From JAIEPT01 sp038217425 (GTDB taxonomy: Bacteria; Planctomycetota; Planctomycetia; Gemmatales; Gemmataceae), in the NCBI GenBank assembly GCA_038217425.1, contig JBBQPM010000004.1:62001-126000 (forward strand): a DNA stretch of 64,000 bases. The letters run 5' to 3'. The stretch's first letter is position 1, and every line of letters begins with the position of its first letter. Positions 16,856-26,172 of the stretch are shown here, piece by piece. The notes beneath the pieces are model-generated. The model had not been told where the DNA came from and ran no database searches. It worked only from the letters and a program-made list of their open reading frames with translations. The translations under genes were made by a program, and so were the position numbers.

Positions 16856-19180
16856 GTGGCGGCTAAAGCGAAGTTTCAACTCGACCTTCCCACGCTCACC
16901 CAACGACTCCAGCGCGCCCGTAACGAGGGCCGAACCGTCACCGCCCTGGAACTCGCGCGCGAGGCCCATAAACGTTTCCCCTCCCCCGACCATCAAAGCG
17001 TCTACCGCGACGTCCTTATGGAGCGAGGCGATCAACTGCTCCGGGAAGGCCGAAACGCCGAGGCGGCGCAGCTTTTCGTCAACGCGATGCCGCTGGCCAC
17101 TTCCCCGGAGTTCAAAGCTCTGCTGGCGGAAAAACTTGCTGCCGTCGGCATGATCGCCCAGGCCCGGGAGCTCTTCGCATCGCTGCCCGCCGGCGTTCCG
17201 GGAACCGCTGTCGCCGGTATTCTCGTCGATGCTGCTCTGATCAAGGGACCGCCGGGCAAGGCGGAGTTGAGTGCCGATCTGCATGCCGGCTTCGATCAGA
17301 TCCTGCAGGCGTTCGACCATTCGGCGAAGGAACGCGACGACGACGCCCGGGCCGCACTGCAGCCGATCGGCTTGCAATCGCCGTTTCTGGAGTGGAAGGT
17401 TTTCTTGCGCGGCCTGCTGGCCTATTACGCCGGCGACGATGCCAAGGCGCTCGAGAACTGGCAACGCCTCGAACCGAAGCGAACTCCCTGGCGTTTGTCG
17501 GCTCCCTTGCGGTCGCAGATCGATCCGGTGTTCCGCGAAGCCCAGTCGTCCGACACGCAGCAATCGCTGCGGAAGGCCTTCCAGCGAAGCCAGGGCAATA
17601 CGCTGACCGCATCGCTGGAGGAAATCCATCGCTGCCTGAACGACAAAAAGAAGCTCAGTGCCGGGTTCCGCCTCGCCAAGCAAGTCGCGCCGGTGCTGCA
17701 GCGCGACTATCCGAAGTTGCTGCCGCGCCTGGCGTATTGCTTCTTCTGGGCGGTTGTCGATAAAGGAGTTCCCGACCATCTCGACCTTTTCGCGGATGTT
17801 TTCGGGAGCGCCCCTGACGACTCGCCGGATATGCATCGGCTCCAGGCGCTGGCAACGGAAATGCGCGGCGCTGACGCCGTCAGCCATGCAGCCTGGCAGG
17901 CATTTGAGCATTGGGTGCTTCGAGAACCCCAGAATTGGCCGGCGGGTCAGACGAACTTCGTGCGCGCCGTCATTTGGGAGCGCATGGGTTGCAACGCCAA
18001 AAATGTCGAGGAGGAAACGGACGCGAAATTGACGCCGGACGCGGAGACCTGCCTTCGGCGCAGCATCGAGTTAGCGCCGGGGCGGCTCCAACCGCACGCC
18101 ATCCTCGTCCGCGAATTGTACGAAAGCGAGGATGCCGAAAAGCGAAAGTCGGCGATCAAGGCCGGGCGGGAACTCCTGGCCCACTTCCCCGACCACGTGA
18201 CGACGCTGGTGTGTTTGGGGCATCTCTATCTCGAGCAAGATAAACCGGAACTGGCGGCAGAATTCTACGAGCGTGCCTTGAAGGTCAATCCGCTCGAGCG
18301 CCGTCTGCGCGACCATCTGGGCCGGGCCCATTTCGCGAACGCCTGCCGACTGGCGACAGGTCCGGTGCTCATTTCGGCGCGTAAGAAGTGGGTGCTCAAC
18401 CCGGCCGAGTTTCGCGCGGCGCTGGAGAAGGCGCTGGCGTTCATGGAAGGGAACAAGACGTACCTGTTGTGCCGCTGGGCGTTCCTGGAGAAACAGATCA
18501 AGGACGAGGCGGGGTATCGCGCCGCCATCGATCGGGCGCTGGCCGTGCCGCATCAACGCGTCGCCGTCGCCTACGGTCTATGGTGCGAGTCGGCGCGTGC
18601 CAAGCTCAAGCCGGCACTGCGCAAGCCTTACGAACAAGCCTTCCTGGACGCGCTGCAGCAATCCACGACGGTCGAAGAATTCCTGTCCTTGGCGGAGACG
18701 GCGGCCAAGCTCCACGTGCCGCGATTCCCCAACCAGCCGGCGCTCGAAAAGAGCGCTCAGGCCGCCCTGCGCAAGGTTCCGCTGAAAACGTTGAGCGAGC
18801 CGCAATTCGAGACGTTTTGCAAGCACTTGAACGCCCTGGGCGCGGACACGTTTTGGGGACAAGTCTGCGAAGAAGGATTACGGCTGTTCCCCCGCAACGT
18901 CGGCCTCAGGTTAGGACTGGTCGAAAAGGCGCTGAAGGGAGCTAGCCGGAAACGGCGCAATTGGAGCACGATTTACAACATGAAAACGATGCTCGAAAAA
19001 GTGCGTGCGCACTGGGCCGAACTCCCCAAGGAGCAGCAAGAAAAGTACACGGCGCAAATCGAGGCGTGCGAAGAGCAGTTGCGCGACCTCCAGGGGCCGG
19101 ATATCTTCAGCAGGCTCTTAAACTTCGGCTTTGGCGAAGTCGACGAAGAAGACGAAGACGAAGACGAAGAATTCTATTAA
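16856..19180 (+). CDS. Large soluble TPR protein with acidic tail
   Basis: A 774-residue helical protein without a signal peptide. TPR-like motifs appear at several places, most clearly VTTLVCLGHLYLEQDKPELA followed by EFYERALKVNPLERRLRDHL (about 465-500). The C-terminus is a strongly acidic tail (VDEEDEDEDEEFY). The start is GTG at 16856, with AAAGGA 8 bases upstream. It begins a run with a J-domain-like gene (13-bp gap) and grpE, so it may be a client-binding or scaffold part of a chaperone system (inference from context). I recognise no named family. Confidence 0.75.
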   Translation: MAAKAKFQLDLPTLTQRLQRARNEGRTVTALELAREAHKRFPSPDHQSVYRDVLMERGDQLLREGRNAEAAQLFVNAMPLATSPEFKALLAEKLAAVGMIAQARELFASLPAGVPGTAVAGILVDAALIKGPPGKAELSADLHAGFDQILQAFDHSAKERDDDARAALQPIGLQSPFLEWKVFLRGLLAYYAGDDAKALENWQRLEPKRTPWRLSAPLRSQIDPVFREAQSSDTQQSLRKAFQRSQGNTLTASLEEIHRCLNDKKKLSAGFRLAKQVAPVLQRDYPKLLPRLAYCFFWAVVDKGVPDHLDLFADVFGSAPDDSPDMHRLQALATEMRGADAVSHAAWQAFEHWVLREPQNWPAGQTNFVRAVIWERMGCNAKNVEEETDAKLTPDAETCLRRSIELAPGRLQPHAILVRELYESEDAEKRKSAIKAGRELLAHFPDHVTTLVCLGHLYLEQDKPELAAEFYERALKVNPLERRLRDHLGRAHFANACRLATGPVLISARKKWVLNPAEFRAALEKALAFMEGNKTYLLCRWAFLEKQIKDEAGYRAAIDRALAVPHQRVAVAYGLWCESARAKLKPALRKPYEQAFLDALQQSTTVEEFLSLAETAAKLHVPRFPNQPALEKSAQAALRKVPLKTLSEPQFETFCKHLNALGADTFWGQVCEEGLRLFPRNVGLRLGLVEKALKGASRKRRNWSTIYNMKTMLEKVRAHWAELPKEQQEKYTAQIEACEEQLRDLQGPDIFSRLLNFGFGEVDEEDEDEDEEFY

Positions 19181-19193
19181 GGAAGGATGAGCG

Positions 19194-19487
19194 ATGACGG
19201 ACCCGTACGTGACCATGGGACTGGCCGCGGACGCCAGCGACGAAGCAATTCGGCTGCGTTACCTGGAGCTGGTCAAGCAGTTTTCGCCGGAACGTCACCC
19301 GGAGAAATTCGCGAAGATTCGCGAGGCGTACGAAAGCCTGAAGGATCTCGATACGCGCATCAAGTATCGCCTTTTCGAGGCGGGGCAGCGGGAAACGATC
19401 CAGGGCATCCTCGAGGACATGACATGTCAGACGAAGCGCCGTCGCTATTCGCTCGCGGAGATCGTGTCGCTGAGCAAGCCGTCCTGA
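19194..19487 (+). CDS. J-domain-like protein lacking the HPD motif
   Basis: A 97-residue protein. The pattern DPYVTMGLAADASDEAIRLR, YLELVKQFSPERHPEKFAKI, REAYESLKDLDTRIKYRL follows helices I to IV of a DnaJ J-domain closely. The diagnostic HPD tripeptide that triggers Hsp70 ATPase is SPE here, so it cannot be a normal DnaJ co-chaperone; it could be a regulatory or inhibitory J-like protein. Its 3' end overlaps grpE by 64 bp in another frame, which indicates translational coupling. The RBS is good (AAGGATGAGCG before the ATG). Confidence 0.75.
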   Translation: MTDPYVTMGLAADASDEAIRLRYLELVKQFSPERHPEKFAKIREAYESLKDLDTRIKYRLFEAGQRETIQGILEDMTCQTKRRRYSLAEIVSLSKPS

Positions 19488-20386
19488 CGCCCGAGCGGAT
19501 TGAAGAACTTCTCGCCGACTTCCGCCGCTGGATACAGGAACGCGCGACGTCGGCGGAAGAAGCACTGTCGGAGGTTCCGCCTGCGAGTACGGGCATCGCC
19601 GAGGTCGTGAGTCAGTTCACCGCCCTACGCCAGGAAGTGAATTTACAGACGCGTACGAGCCGGACGCAGGTGGAGCAAACGACGCAGGCGCTGGAAGGAT
19701 TGGGTCAGGCGCTCAAGGCGTTGGAGAATCAGCAGAAGTCAGGACCGAGTGCGCTCGACGAACAGCTCAGGCCGATCGTGAAGACGCTCCTGGACGCACA
19801 TGACGCGTTATCATTGGCGCAGCGGAAGGTACAGAAGATTCACGAGAGTTTGGTGATGCGTCCGGAGCCGGCGATGCCGCAGCCGCCGGAGAATCCGCTG
19901 CCGAGCGCGTTGCCGCCGGCACCGGGGGTGCACTTGGAGCTGCCTCTCTGGGCGCGGATGGCGGGGCTGGAGAAGACCGTGCAGAAGTCGTTGGCGCCGC
20001 TCATGGAATGGGTGCGGCGCGTCACTGGGTGGACGCCCGGAGAGGCTTCGAGCGATTTTCGCAGTCGGCTGCTCGTCTGGGCCAACCACCATCAGGACAA
20101 CGTTGCCGAGCACTACGGGGAGATGCAGCGGTTTCGGCAAGCCATCGATTCGGTGCTGCAAGGCTACTCGATGAGCCTGCAACGGCTGGAGCGAGCGCTG
20201 GAGAAGATCGGGCTGGTCCGTTTTGCATGCGAGGGGGAGCCATTCGACGCCGAGCGCATGGAGGTCGTCGAGGTGGTAAAGGATCCCAGTCGGAGCAGTT
20301 CGGTGGTGCTGGAGGACGTCCGTGCGGGGTATTTGTGGCGGGAGAAGTTGTTTCGGGTCGCGCAGGTGCGCGTGGCCCGGCCTTGA
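19424..20386 (+). CDS. grpE: GrpE-like nucleotide exchange factor
   Basis: A 320-residue protein, much longer than E. coli GrpE (197). The C-terminal part is a clear GrpE: a long helical dimerisation segment, then FRQAIDSVLQGYSMSLQRLE, GLVRFACEGEPFDAERMEVV and the beta domain VVLEDVRAGYLWREKLFRVA. The N-terminal half has extra helices and a Pro-rich spacer (PQPPENPLPSALPPAPG). GrpE releases ADP from DnaK. The frame is open further upstream, but the ATG at 19424 inside the J-like gene is the sensible start. No dnaK lies in the window; the long variant next to an HPD-less J protein suggests a dedicated Hsp70 elsewhere rather than the housekeeping one (inference). Confidence 0.82.
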   Translation: MSDEAPSLFARGDRVAEQAVLTPERIEELLADFRRWIQERATSAEEALSEVPPASTGIAEVVSQFTALRQEVNLQTRTSRTQVEQTTQALEGLGQALKALENQQKSGPSALDEQLRPIVKTLLDAHDALSLAQRKVQKIHESLVMRPEPAMPQPPENPLPSALPPAPGVHLELPLWARMAGLEKTVQKSLAPLMEWVRRVTGWTPGEASSDFRSRLLVWANHHQDNVAEHYGEMQRFRQAIDSVLQGYSMSLQRLERALEKIGLVRFACEGEPFDAERMEVVEVVKDPSRSSSVVLEDVRAGYLWREKLFRVAQVRVARP

Positions 20387-20404
20387 CGGAATGGGAGTCA
20401 TCTG

Positions 20405-21064
20405 ATGAATGCAGTCTCTCTCTCGCTGGCAGCGCTGCTCGCGGTTGTCGGTCAGGCGCTCCAGCCGGACGCGAAGGCCAAGGAGTTTCTCGAGACCAAG
20501 TCCAAGGCCGAGGCGGGGGACGCGGACGCGCAGTATGCGCTCGCGGGCCTGTACGCCAAGGGGGTCGGCGTCACCAAGAACGAGGCCGAATCGGTAAAGT
20601 TGTACCGCGCACTGGCCGAGCGAAACGATCCCCGCGGGCAGAGCATGCTGGGCGTCATGCTCACCAATGGCCGGGGCGTGACTGCGGACTTTGCCGAGGC
20701 GATCAAGTGGTTCCGCAAGGCGGCCGAGCAGAACAGCACCCACGCCCAGTACAACCTCGGCTACATGTATGCCGTCGGTAAAGGCGTGCCGAGGGACGAT
20801 GCGGAGTCGACTCGGTACTATCGCCTGGCCGCGGAACAAGGCGACGTCGCTTCGCAGCGGGCGCTCGCTTCACGATACGCGACCGGCAAAGGCGTGCCGC
20901 TCGATCTCGTGCAGGCGCTCGCCTGGACCAAAGTGATCGGCGATCCGGCGGCGAAACGGCAAATGCTGGTGTTCGAAAAGCAGATGACGCCGACGCAGAT
21001 CGCCGAGGCGAGCCGGGTCGCGCAGATCATCGCAGCCCGTTTGGCCAAACTCAAGCAGAATTGA
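20405..21064 (+). CDS. Exported Sel1-repeat protein
   Basis: A 219-residue protein with an N-terminal signal-like segment (AVSLSLAALLAVVGQAL) and four Sel1-like repeats: AQYALAGLYAKGVGVTKNEA, GQSMLGVMLTNGRGVTADFA, AQYNLGYMYAVGKGVPRDDA and ALASRYATGKGVPLDLVQAL. Such repeats bind protein partners. It follows grpE by 18 bp and is probably co-transcribed with it, which raises the question of an exported protein in a chaperone operon. It converges on the cobW gene, whose stop is 5 bp away. Confidence 0.85.
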   Translation: MNAVSLSLAALLAVVGQALQPDAKAKEFLETKSKAEAGDADAQYALAGLYAKGVGVTKNEAESVKLYRALAERNDPRGQSMLGVMLTNGRGVTADFAEAIKWFRKAAEQNSTHAQYNLGYMYAVGKGVPRDDAESTRYYRLAAEQGDVASQRALASRYATGKGVPLDLVQALAWTKVIGDPAAKRQMLVFEKQMTPTQIAEASRVAQIIAARLAKLKQN

Positions 21065-21069
21065 TCCGG

Positions 21070-22173
21070 TCACTTCGCTGCCGCGTAGCGGTGCGTCGGC
21101 GTGGGCCGGCCCGGACGGAAACTCTGCGTCTTGCCCGCGCTCAGCTCGCCTCCCAGGCGGCGGGTCACCGCTTCAACCACGCCGTCGACGTGCTTGGTCA
21201 GCTCCGCGGGATCCATTGCCACGCGCGCGTTGACGATCAGGTCCGCTTCCTTCACCTGGCAGCGTGACGGGAGCGAGAGTTCCGCTTTGCCGCCGCTGCT
21301 GACCAGGTTGGCGACCCCGAAAAATCCTTCCCACAAACCGATCGCCTTGAGATGCGCGACCTCCGCCCCCTCGACCTTCTTCAGCGACTCCTGCAAGCCC
21401 GCGACCACGTCGAGCAACAGCGTATCGAGCGCGAACTCTTTCGTCGACTTTACGCGCTGGCTGCTGTTGAGCCAGCCGAGTTCCGCTTCTCCTTCCGCGT
21501 AGATGTCGTAATCGATGTCGAGAATTTTGCCGCCGAACTTGCCGTGCTGATCGAGGAGTTGCGTGAGCGTCTCGAGCCCGGCGCCAGTCTTGGCAGAAAT
21601 GCGCAGCACCGGCACGCCGGGATATTGCGCATGGACGAGCCGGGTGAGTTCGTCGATCTCCGGCTGGGTCATTTCGTCGATGCGGTTGATGACGAGGGCG
21701 TCGGCTTCTTCCATCTGTTTGCGGAAGATATACTCGGCCTTGGGCGAGAAGCCCCCTTTTTCGCCGCGGAGGATCTTGAGTCCATGGCTGGGCTTGAAGA
21801 GGACGGGATACGGAGCGACGGAGAACTGGGCCTTGAACAGATCCTTGAGCGGCTGAACGACGGTGGCGATGAGATCGGTGCAACTCCCGACGGGCTCGGC
21901 GATGACGACGTCGGGCTGCTGATCGCGCTGGAGGTTGCCGACCTTGTCCATGAGATCGTCGAACTTGCAGAAGAAGCAGGCGCCCGCGACTTCCTCGACG
22001 GGGAAGCCTTGTTCGCGCAGGGTATGCGTGTCGACGAGATCCTGGGCCTGGTCGTTGGTGATGATGCCAACCTTTTTGCCCTGATCCATGTAATGGCGCG
22101 CGAGTCGGCCGATGGCGGTGGTTTTGCCGGCGCCGAGAAAGCCGCCGATCATGAGAAAGCGAATGCTGGCCAT
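21070..22173 (-). CDS. CobW/P47K-family GTPase, putative metallochaperone
   Basis: A 367-residue member of the G3E GTPases. The Walker A is GGFLGAGKTT, the switch segment is VVIAEPVGSCTDL, and the guanine-specificity motif is NRID. The family metal motif, usually CxCC, appears here as ACFFCKFDDL, so only a CxxC pair is kept. It carries no His-rich tail. CobW-type proteins load zinc, cobalt or other metals into enzymes; the target cannot be inferred. It is divergent from glgB over 187 bp and has no operon partner. Confidence 0.83.
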   Translation of the reverse strand: MASIRFLMIGGFLGAGKTTAIGRLARHYMDQGKKVGIITNDQAQDLVDTHTLREQGFPVEEVAGACFFCKFDDLMDKVGNLQRDQQPDVVIAEPVGSCTDLIATVVQPLKDLFKAQFSVAPYPVLFKPSHGLKILRGEKGGFSPKAEYIFRKQMEEADALVINRIDEMTQPEIDELTRLVHAQYPGVPVLRISAKTGAGLETLTQLLDQHGKFGGKILDIDYDIYAEGEAELGWLNSSQRVKSTKEFALDTLLLDVVAGLQESLKKVEGAEVAHLKAIGLWEGFFGVANLVSSGGKAELSLPSRCQVKEADLIVNARVAMDPAELTKHVDGVVEAVTRRLGGELSAGKTQSFRPGRPTPTHRYAAAK

Positions 22174-22360
22174 GGTGAAGTCTCACGGGGTAGGAAGTTG
22201 ATCCCCTCTGTTGTATGAGCGTTGCTGGGCAGGATCATCTGAAAATCGTCAGAATGTCGTGCAGAGGGCGGAATCCGTTCGAGATCGCGCGTGCTATTTT
22301 GGTTGCTTCTTTCTAAAAAGAATGCTAACAGCGGCCGCGATCTTCCCTTCGAGGAGCACT

Positions 22361-24283
22361 ATGACTTTTCCCATCCGGCACGATCACTCTCGGCTCACCG
22401 ATCAGGATCTCTATCTCTTCAACGAGGGAAGCCATTTCCAGCTCCACGAAAAGCTCGGTTCGCACCTGACGTCCTACGACGGACGCGACGGCGTCAACTT
22501 CGCCGTCTGGGCGCCCAACGCCCGCGAAGTCTTCGTCATCGGCGATTTCAACGGCTGGAACCGCGAAAGCCATCCGCTGCACTCGCGCGGCCAATCGGGC
22601 ATCTGGGAAGGCTTCATCGTCGGACTCGCCAAGGGCGCCATCTACAAGTACCTCATCCACTCGCAACACAACGGCTACTCCGTCGAAAAGGCCGACCCGT
22701 TCGCCATTCATGCCGAGAACCCGCCCAAGACCGGCTCCATCGTGTGGGATCTCGAACACGAGTGGCAAGACGGCGTCTGGATGGCCAAGCGGCACGAGGT
22801 CAACTCGCTGAACGCGCCCGTCTCCGTTTACGAATGCCATCTCGGTTCCTGGCGGCGCATTCCCGAAGATTCCAATCGCTCGCTCAGCTACCGCGAACTC
22901 GCGCCGGCGCTGGCTCAACATCTCAAACATTGCGGCTTCACGCATGTCGAGTTTTTGCCGATCATGGAGCATCCTTTCTTCGGCTCCTGGGGTTATCAGA
23001 CAACGGGCTACTTCGCGCCGACCAGTCGCTATGGCACGCCCCAGGATTTGATGTATCTCGTCGAGTACCTGCACAACGAAGGCATCGGCGTCATCCTCGA
23101 CTGGGTGCCCTCGCATTTCCCCGCAGACCAGCACGGCCTCTCGTATTTCGACGGCACGCATCTCTTCGAACACGCCGACATGCGGCAAGGGTTCCATCCC
23201 GACTGGTCGAGCTACATCTTCAATTACAGCCGAAATGAGGTCCGCTGCTTCCTTATCAGCAGCGCCATCTACTGGATGAAGCGTTACCACATCGACGGCC
23301 TACGCGTCGACGCCGTCGCGTCGATGCTGTACCTCGATTACTCGCGCAAAGAAGGCGAATGGATCCCCAACGAGTACGGCGGTCGAGAAAACCTGGCGGC
23401 GCTGTCGTTCCTGCGCCGGCTCAACGAAGAAGTCTATCGGCAGATCCCCGATTGTCAGACCGCGGCCGAGGAGTCGACCGCCTGGCCGGGCGTCTCCAAG
23501 CCGACCTATCTCGGCGGACTCGGTTTCGGCTGGAAATGGGACATGGGCTGGATGCACGACACGCTCGTCTACATTTCGCGCGAACCGGTCCATCGCCGAT
23601 TCCATCATGATCAGCTCACCTTCCGCATGCTCTACGCGTTTACGGAAAACTACATGCTCGCCCTGTCGCACGACGAAGTCGTCCACGGCAAGGGTTCGCT
23701 CCTCTCAAAAATGCCCGGCGACGATTGGCAGAAGTTCGCAAACCTCCGCCTCGTGCTCGGCTACCAGTATTCCCAGCCGGGCAAGAAGCTACTGTTCATG
23801 GGCTGCGAATTCGGCCAATGGCGCGAGTGGCATCACGAGACCAGCCTCGATTGGCACGTGCTCCAGTTCGACGTGCATCAGGGGATCTTGCAGCTCACGA
23901 AGGATCTGAACGAGATGTATCGTCGGGAAACGTCGCTGCATCAGCAGGATCACATTTTTTACGGCTTCCAGTGGGTCGACGGCGGCGATTATCATCAGAG
24001 CGTGCTGAGTTATTTGCGTTGGGGCAAGGGCGAGGGGAATTGCATGTTGGTGCTGTGCAACTTCACGCCGGTACCGCGGTTTCAGTATCGGGTGGGCGTG
24101 CCGATCGCCGGGAAGTGGAAGGAAGTGCTCAACACCGACGCAAGCATCTATGGCGGCAGCGGCATGGGGAACTTCGGCATGGTGCAGACGCTGCCCGAGG
24201 GCTCGCACGGGCAGGCGCAATCGTTCGGCCTGACGATCCCGCCGCTCGCGGTGTTGTTCCTGAAGCCGATGGGCGCTGAGTAA
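22361..24283 (+). CDS. glgB: 1,4-alpha-glucan branching enzyme
   Basis: A 640-residue GH13 enzyme that makes the alpha-1,6 branches of glycogen. Domain order: CBM48 (VNFAVWAPNAREVFVIGDFN), (beta/alpha)8 barrel, C-terminal beta domain. Catalytic motifs: DGLRVDAV (nucleophile D about 317), AAEESTAWPG (acid/base Glu) and LALSHDEVVHGKGSLL. The N1 extension of E. coli GlgB is missing, as in many shorter GlgB proteins. The ATG at 22361 has GAGGAG six bases upstream. No other glycogen gene is adjacent. Confidence 0.95.
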   Translation: MTFPIRHDHSRLTDQDLYLFNEGSHFQLHEKLGSHLTSYDGRDGVNFAVWAPNAREVFVIGDFNGWNRESHPLHSRGQSGIWEGFIVGLAKGAIYKYLIHSQHNGYSVEKADPFAIHAENPPKTGSIVWDLEHEWQDGVWMAKRHEVNSLNAPVSVYECHLGSWRRIPEDSNRSLSYRELAPALAQHLKHCGFTHVEFLPIMEHPFFGSWGYQTTGYFAPTSRYGTPQDLMYLVEYLHNEGIGVILDWVPSHFPADQHGLSYFDGTHLFEHADMRQGFHPDWSSYIFNYSRNEVRCFLISSAIYWMKRYHIDGLRVDAVASMLYLDYSRKEGEWIPNEYGGRENLAALSFLRRLNEEVYRQIPDCQTAAEESTAWPGVSKPTYLGGLGFGWKWDMGWMHDTLVYISREPVHRRFHHDQLTFRMLYAFTENYMLALSHDEVVHGKGSLLSKMPGDDWQKFANLRLVLGYQYSQPGKKLLFMGCEFGQWREWHHETSLDWHVLQFDVHQGILQLTKDLNEMYRRETSLHQQDHIFYGFQWVDGGDYHQSVLSYLRWGKGEGNCMLVLCNFTPVPRFQYRVGVPIAGKWKEVLNTDASIYGGSGMGNFGMVQTLPEGSHGQAQSFGLTIPPLAVLFLKPMGAE

Positions 24284-24302
24284 ACGAAGGTCGATTTTCT
24301 CC

Positions 24303-24338
24303 GTTTAGCGCTCGCAAGAGCCCAACCGAGCGCTAAAC
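24303..24338. repeat. Inverted repeat, family B copy 1
   Basis: GTTTAGCGCTCG and CGAGCGCTAAAC, perfect 12-nt arms around 12 nt. The same arms occur at 53537-53574. It lies between co-directional glgB and the ABC-F gene and may terminate glgB. Confidence 0.85.
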
Positions 24339-24366
24339 GAGGACTGAGTGGGATGAGGATTCCTGG

Positions 24367-26172
24367 ATGAGCGTGCTCCTCAGCGGACAAAATCTGACCC
24401 GGCGTTTCGGGCCGCGGCCGTTGTTTTCCGATCTGTGCATCTACCTCAATGCGAACGAACGCGTCGGTCTGATCGGGCCCAACGGCGCCGGCAAGTCGAC
24501 GCTGCTGCGCCTGCTCGCCGGCCGCGACGATCCCGACGAGGGGACCCGGTCCGTCAAGCGCGGGTCGCGCATCGGATATCTCGCGCAGGACGACGCGTTT
24601 CCCAAGGGCCAAAGCGTTCGCCAGGTCCTGCTCGCCGCCCTTAAAAGCGACGATCTCGAAGAGCATGAATGCGAGACGCGCGCCGCCATCACGCTCACCC
24701 AGGTCGGCTTCACCGATCACGACCGCCCCGCGGACATCCTGTCCGGCGGCTGGCGCAAACGGCTTTCGCTGGCGCGCGAACTCGTGCGTCGGCCCGACTT
24801 CATGCTGCTCGACGAGCCGACCAACCATCTCGATCTCCCCGGCATCGTTTGGCTCGAAGGTTTGTTGCGCGGGGCCAAGTTCGGCTATCTCGTTGCCACG
24901 CACGACCGGGCCTTTCTCCGCGCCGTCGCCGACGAAGTGATGGAAATCAACCGCGTTTTCCCCGCCGGCGTCTTTCGGGCGCCTGGATCGTACGACGGCT
25001 TCATGGATCGGCGTGAGGACTTCCTCGCCGGGCAGGCGCGCATGCAGGAAAGCGTCGCCAATCAGGTGCGGCGCGAGACGGAATGGCTCGGCCGAAAAGC
25101 GGCGGCGCGGACGCGCAAGGCCAGCTCGCGCATCGATGAAGCCGAGCGCCGCCGCGGCGAACTCGCCGACCTCAAGGAACGGACCAACTCCGGCGGAGCC
25201 GCGGGCATCGACTTTGTCGGCACCGGCCGGCAGACGCGCAAGCTGCTCTTCGCCAAGGGCATCGCCAAACAGCTCGGCGGACAGCCATTGTTCTCCGGCA
25301 TCGACGTCGAGCTGACCCCCGGCACGAAGCTCGGCTTGCTCGGCGCCAACGGCAGCGGCAAGAGTACGCTGCTGCGCGTCCTTGCCGGCATCATCCCGCC
25401 CGACGCCGGCACGGTCGTGCGCGCCGAGACGCTGCGCGCGATCATGTTCGAACAGGGGCGGGCGACACTCGATCCGTCGATCACCCTGAAAAAAGCTCTG
25501 TGCCCTGAAGGCGACATGGTCACCTACCGAGAACGGCCGCTGCACGTCGCCGCCTGGGCCAAGCAGTTTCTCTTCAAATTGGAACAACTCGAAGTCCCCG
25601 TCGGCAGCCTGTCCGGCGGCGAGCAGGCGCGCGTCCGCATCGCCCAGCTCATGCTCCGCCCTGCCGACGTTTTGCTGCTCGACGAACCGACGAACGATCT
25701 GGACATCCCCGCGCTCGAAGTTCTCGAGGAAAGTCTGGAAGAGTTTCCGGGAGCCGTGGTGATCGTGAGCCACGATCGCGAGTTGCTCAATCGGTTGTGT
25801 ACGGAAGTCATCGGACTCGACGGGCAAGGGGGCTCAGCGACGTACGCCAGCGTCGATCAATGGCTCGCGGCTTACGCGCGGGCGCAGACGGAGCGGATCG
25901 CCGCGGCGCGCGAGCCCGCGGCGCCGAAAGTCGCTGCGCCGGCGAAGGTGAAAAAGCTGAGCTTTCGCGAACAGCAGGAATTGACGGGCATCGAAGCGGA
26001 GATCTTGGCAGCCGAAGAGAATTTGACGACGTGTCAGGCGCGCGTCGAAAGTTCCTCGACGGCGGGACATGCAGCCCTGGGCGAGGCGTGCAAGGCGCTG
26101 GAAGACGCCCAGCACGCGGTCGAAAAACTGTACGCCCGCTGGCAGGAACTCGAAGCAAAGCGGACCGCCTGA
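24367..26172 (+). CDS. uup: ABC-F ATPase, Uup-like
   Basis: A 601-residue soluble protein with two ABC domains and no membrane part. Walker A motifs are GPNGAGKST and GANGSGKST; signatures are LSGGW and LSGGEQ; Walker B motifs are FMLLDEPTNHLD and VLLLDEPTNDLD. A linker rich in Arg/Glu joins the domains, and a C-terminal coiled coil (from about 515, FREQQELTGIEAEILAAEEN) matches Uup. ABC-F proteins act on the ribosome or, for Uup, on DNA and ribosome stability; which one applies cannot be decided from sequence. Its last 139 bp overlap the convergent propeller gene. Confidence 0.88.
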   Translation: MSVLLSGQNLTRRFGPRPLFSDLCIYLNANERVGLIGPNGAGKSTLLRLLAGRDDPDEGTRSVKRGSRIGYLAQDDAFPKGQSVRQVLLAALKSDDLEEHECETRAAITLTQVGFTDHDRPADILSGGWRKRLSLARELVRRPDFMLLDEPTNHLDLPGIVWLEGLLRGAKFGYLVATHDRAFLRAVADEVMEINRVFPAGVFRAPGSYDGFMDRREDFLAGQARMQESVANQVRRETEWLGRKAAARTRKASSRIDEAERRRGELADLKERTNSGGAAGIDFVGTGRQTRKLLFAKGIAKQLGGQPLFSGIDVELTPGTKLGLLGANGSGKSTLLRVLAGIIPPDAGTVVRAETLRAIMFEQGRATLDPSITLKKALCPEGDMVTYRERPLHVAAWAKQFLFKLEQLEVPVGSLSGGEQARVRIAQLMLRPADVLLLDEPTNDLDIPALEVLEESLEEFPGAVVIVSHDRELLNRLCTEVIGLDGQGGSATYASVDQWLAAYARAQTERIAAAREPAAPKVAAPAKVKKLSFREQQELTGIEAEILAAEENLTTCQARVESSSTAGHAALGEACKALEDAQHAVEKLYARWQELEAKRTA

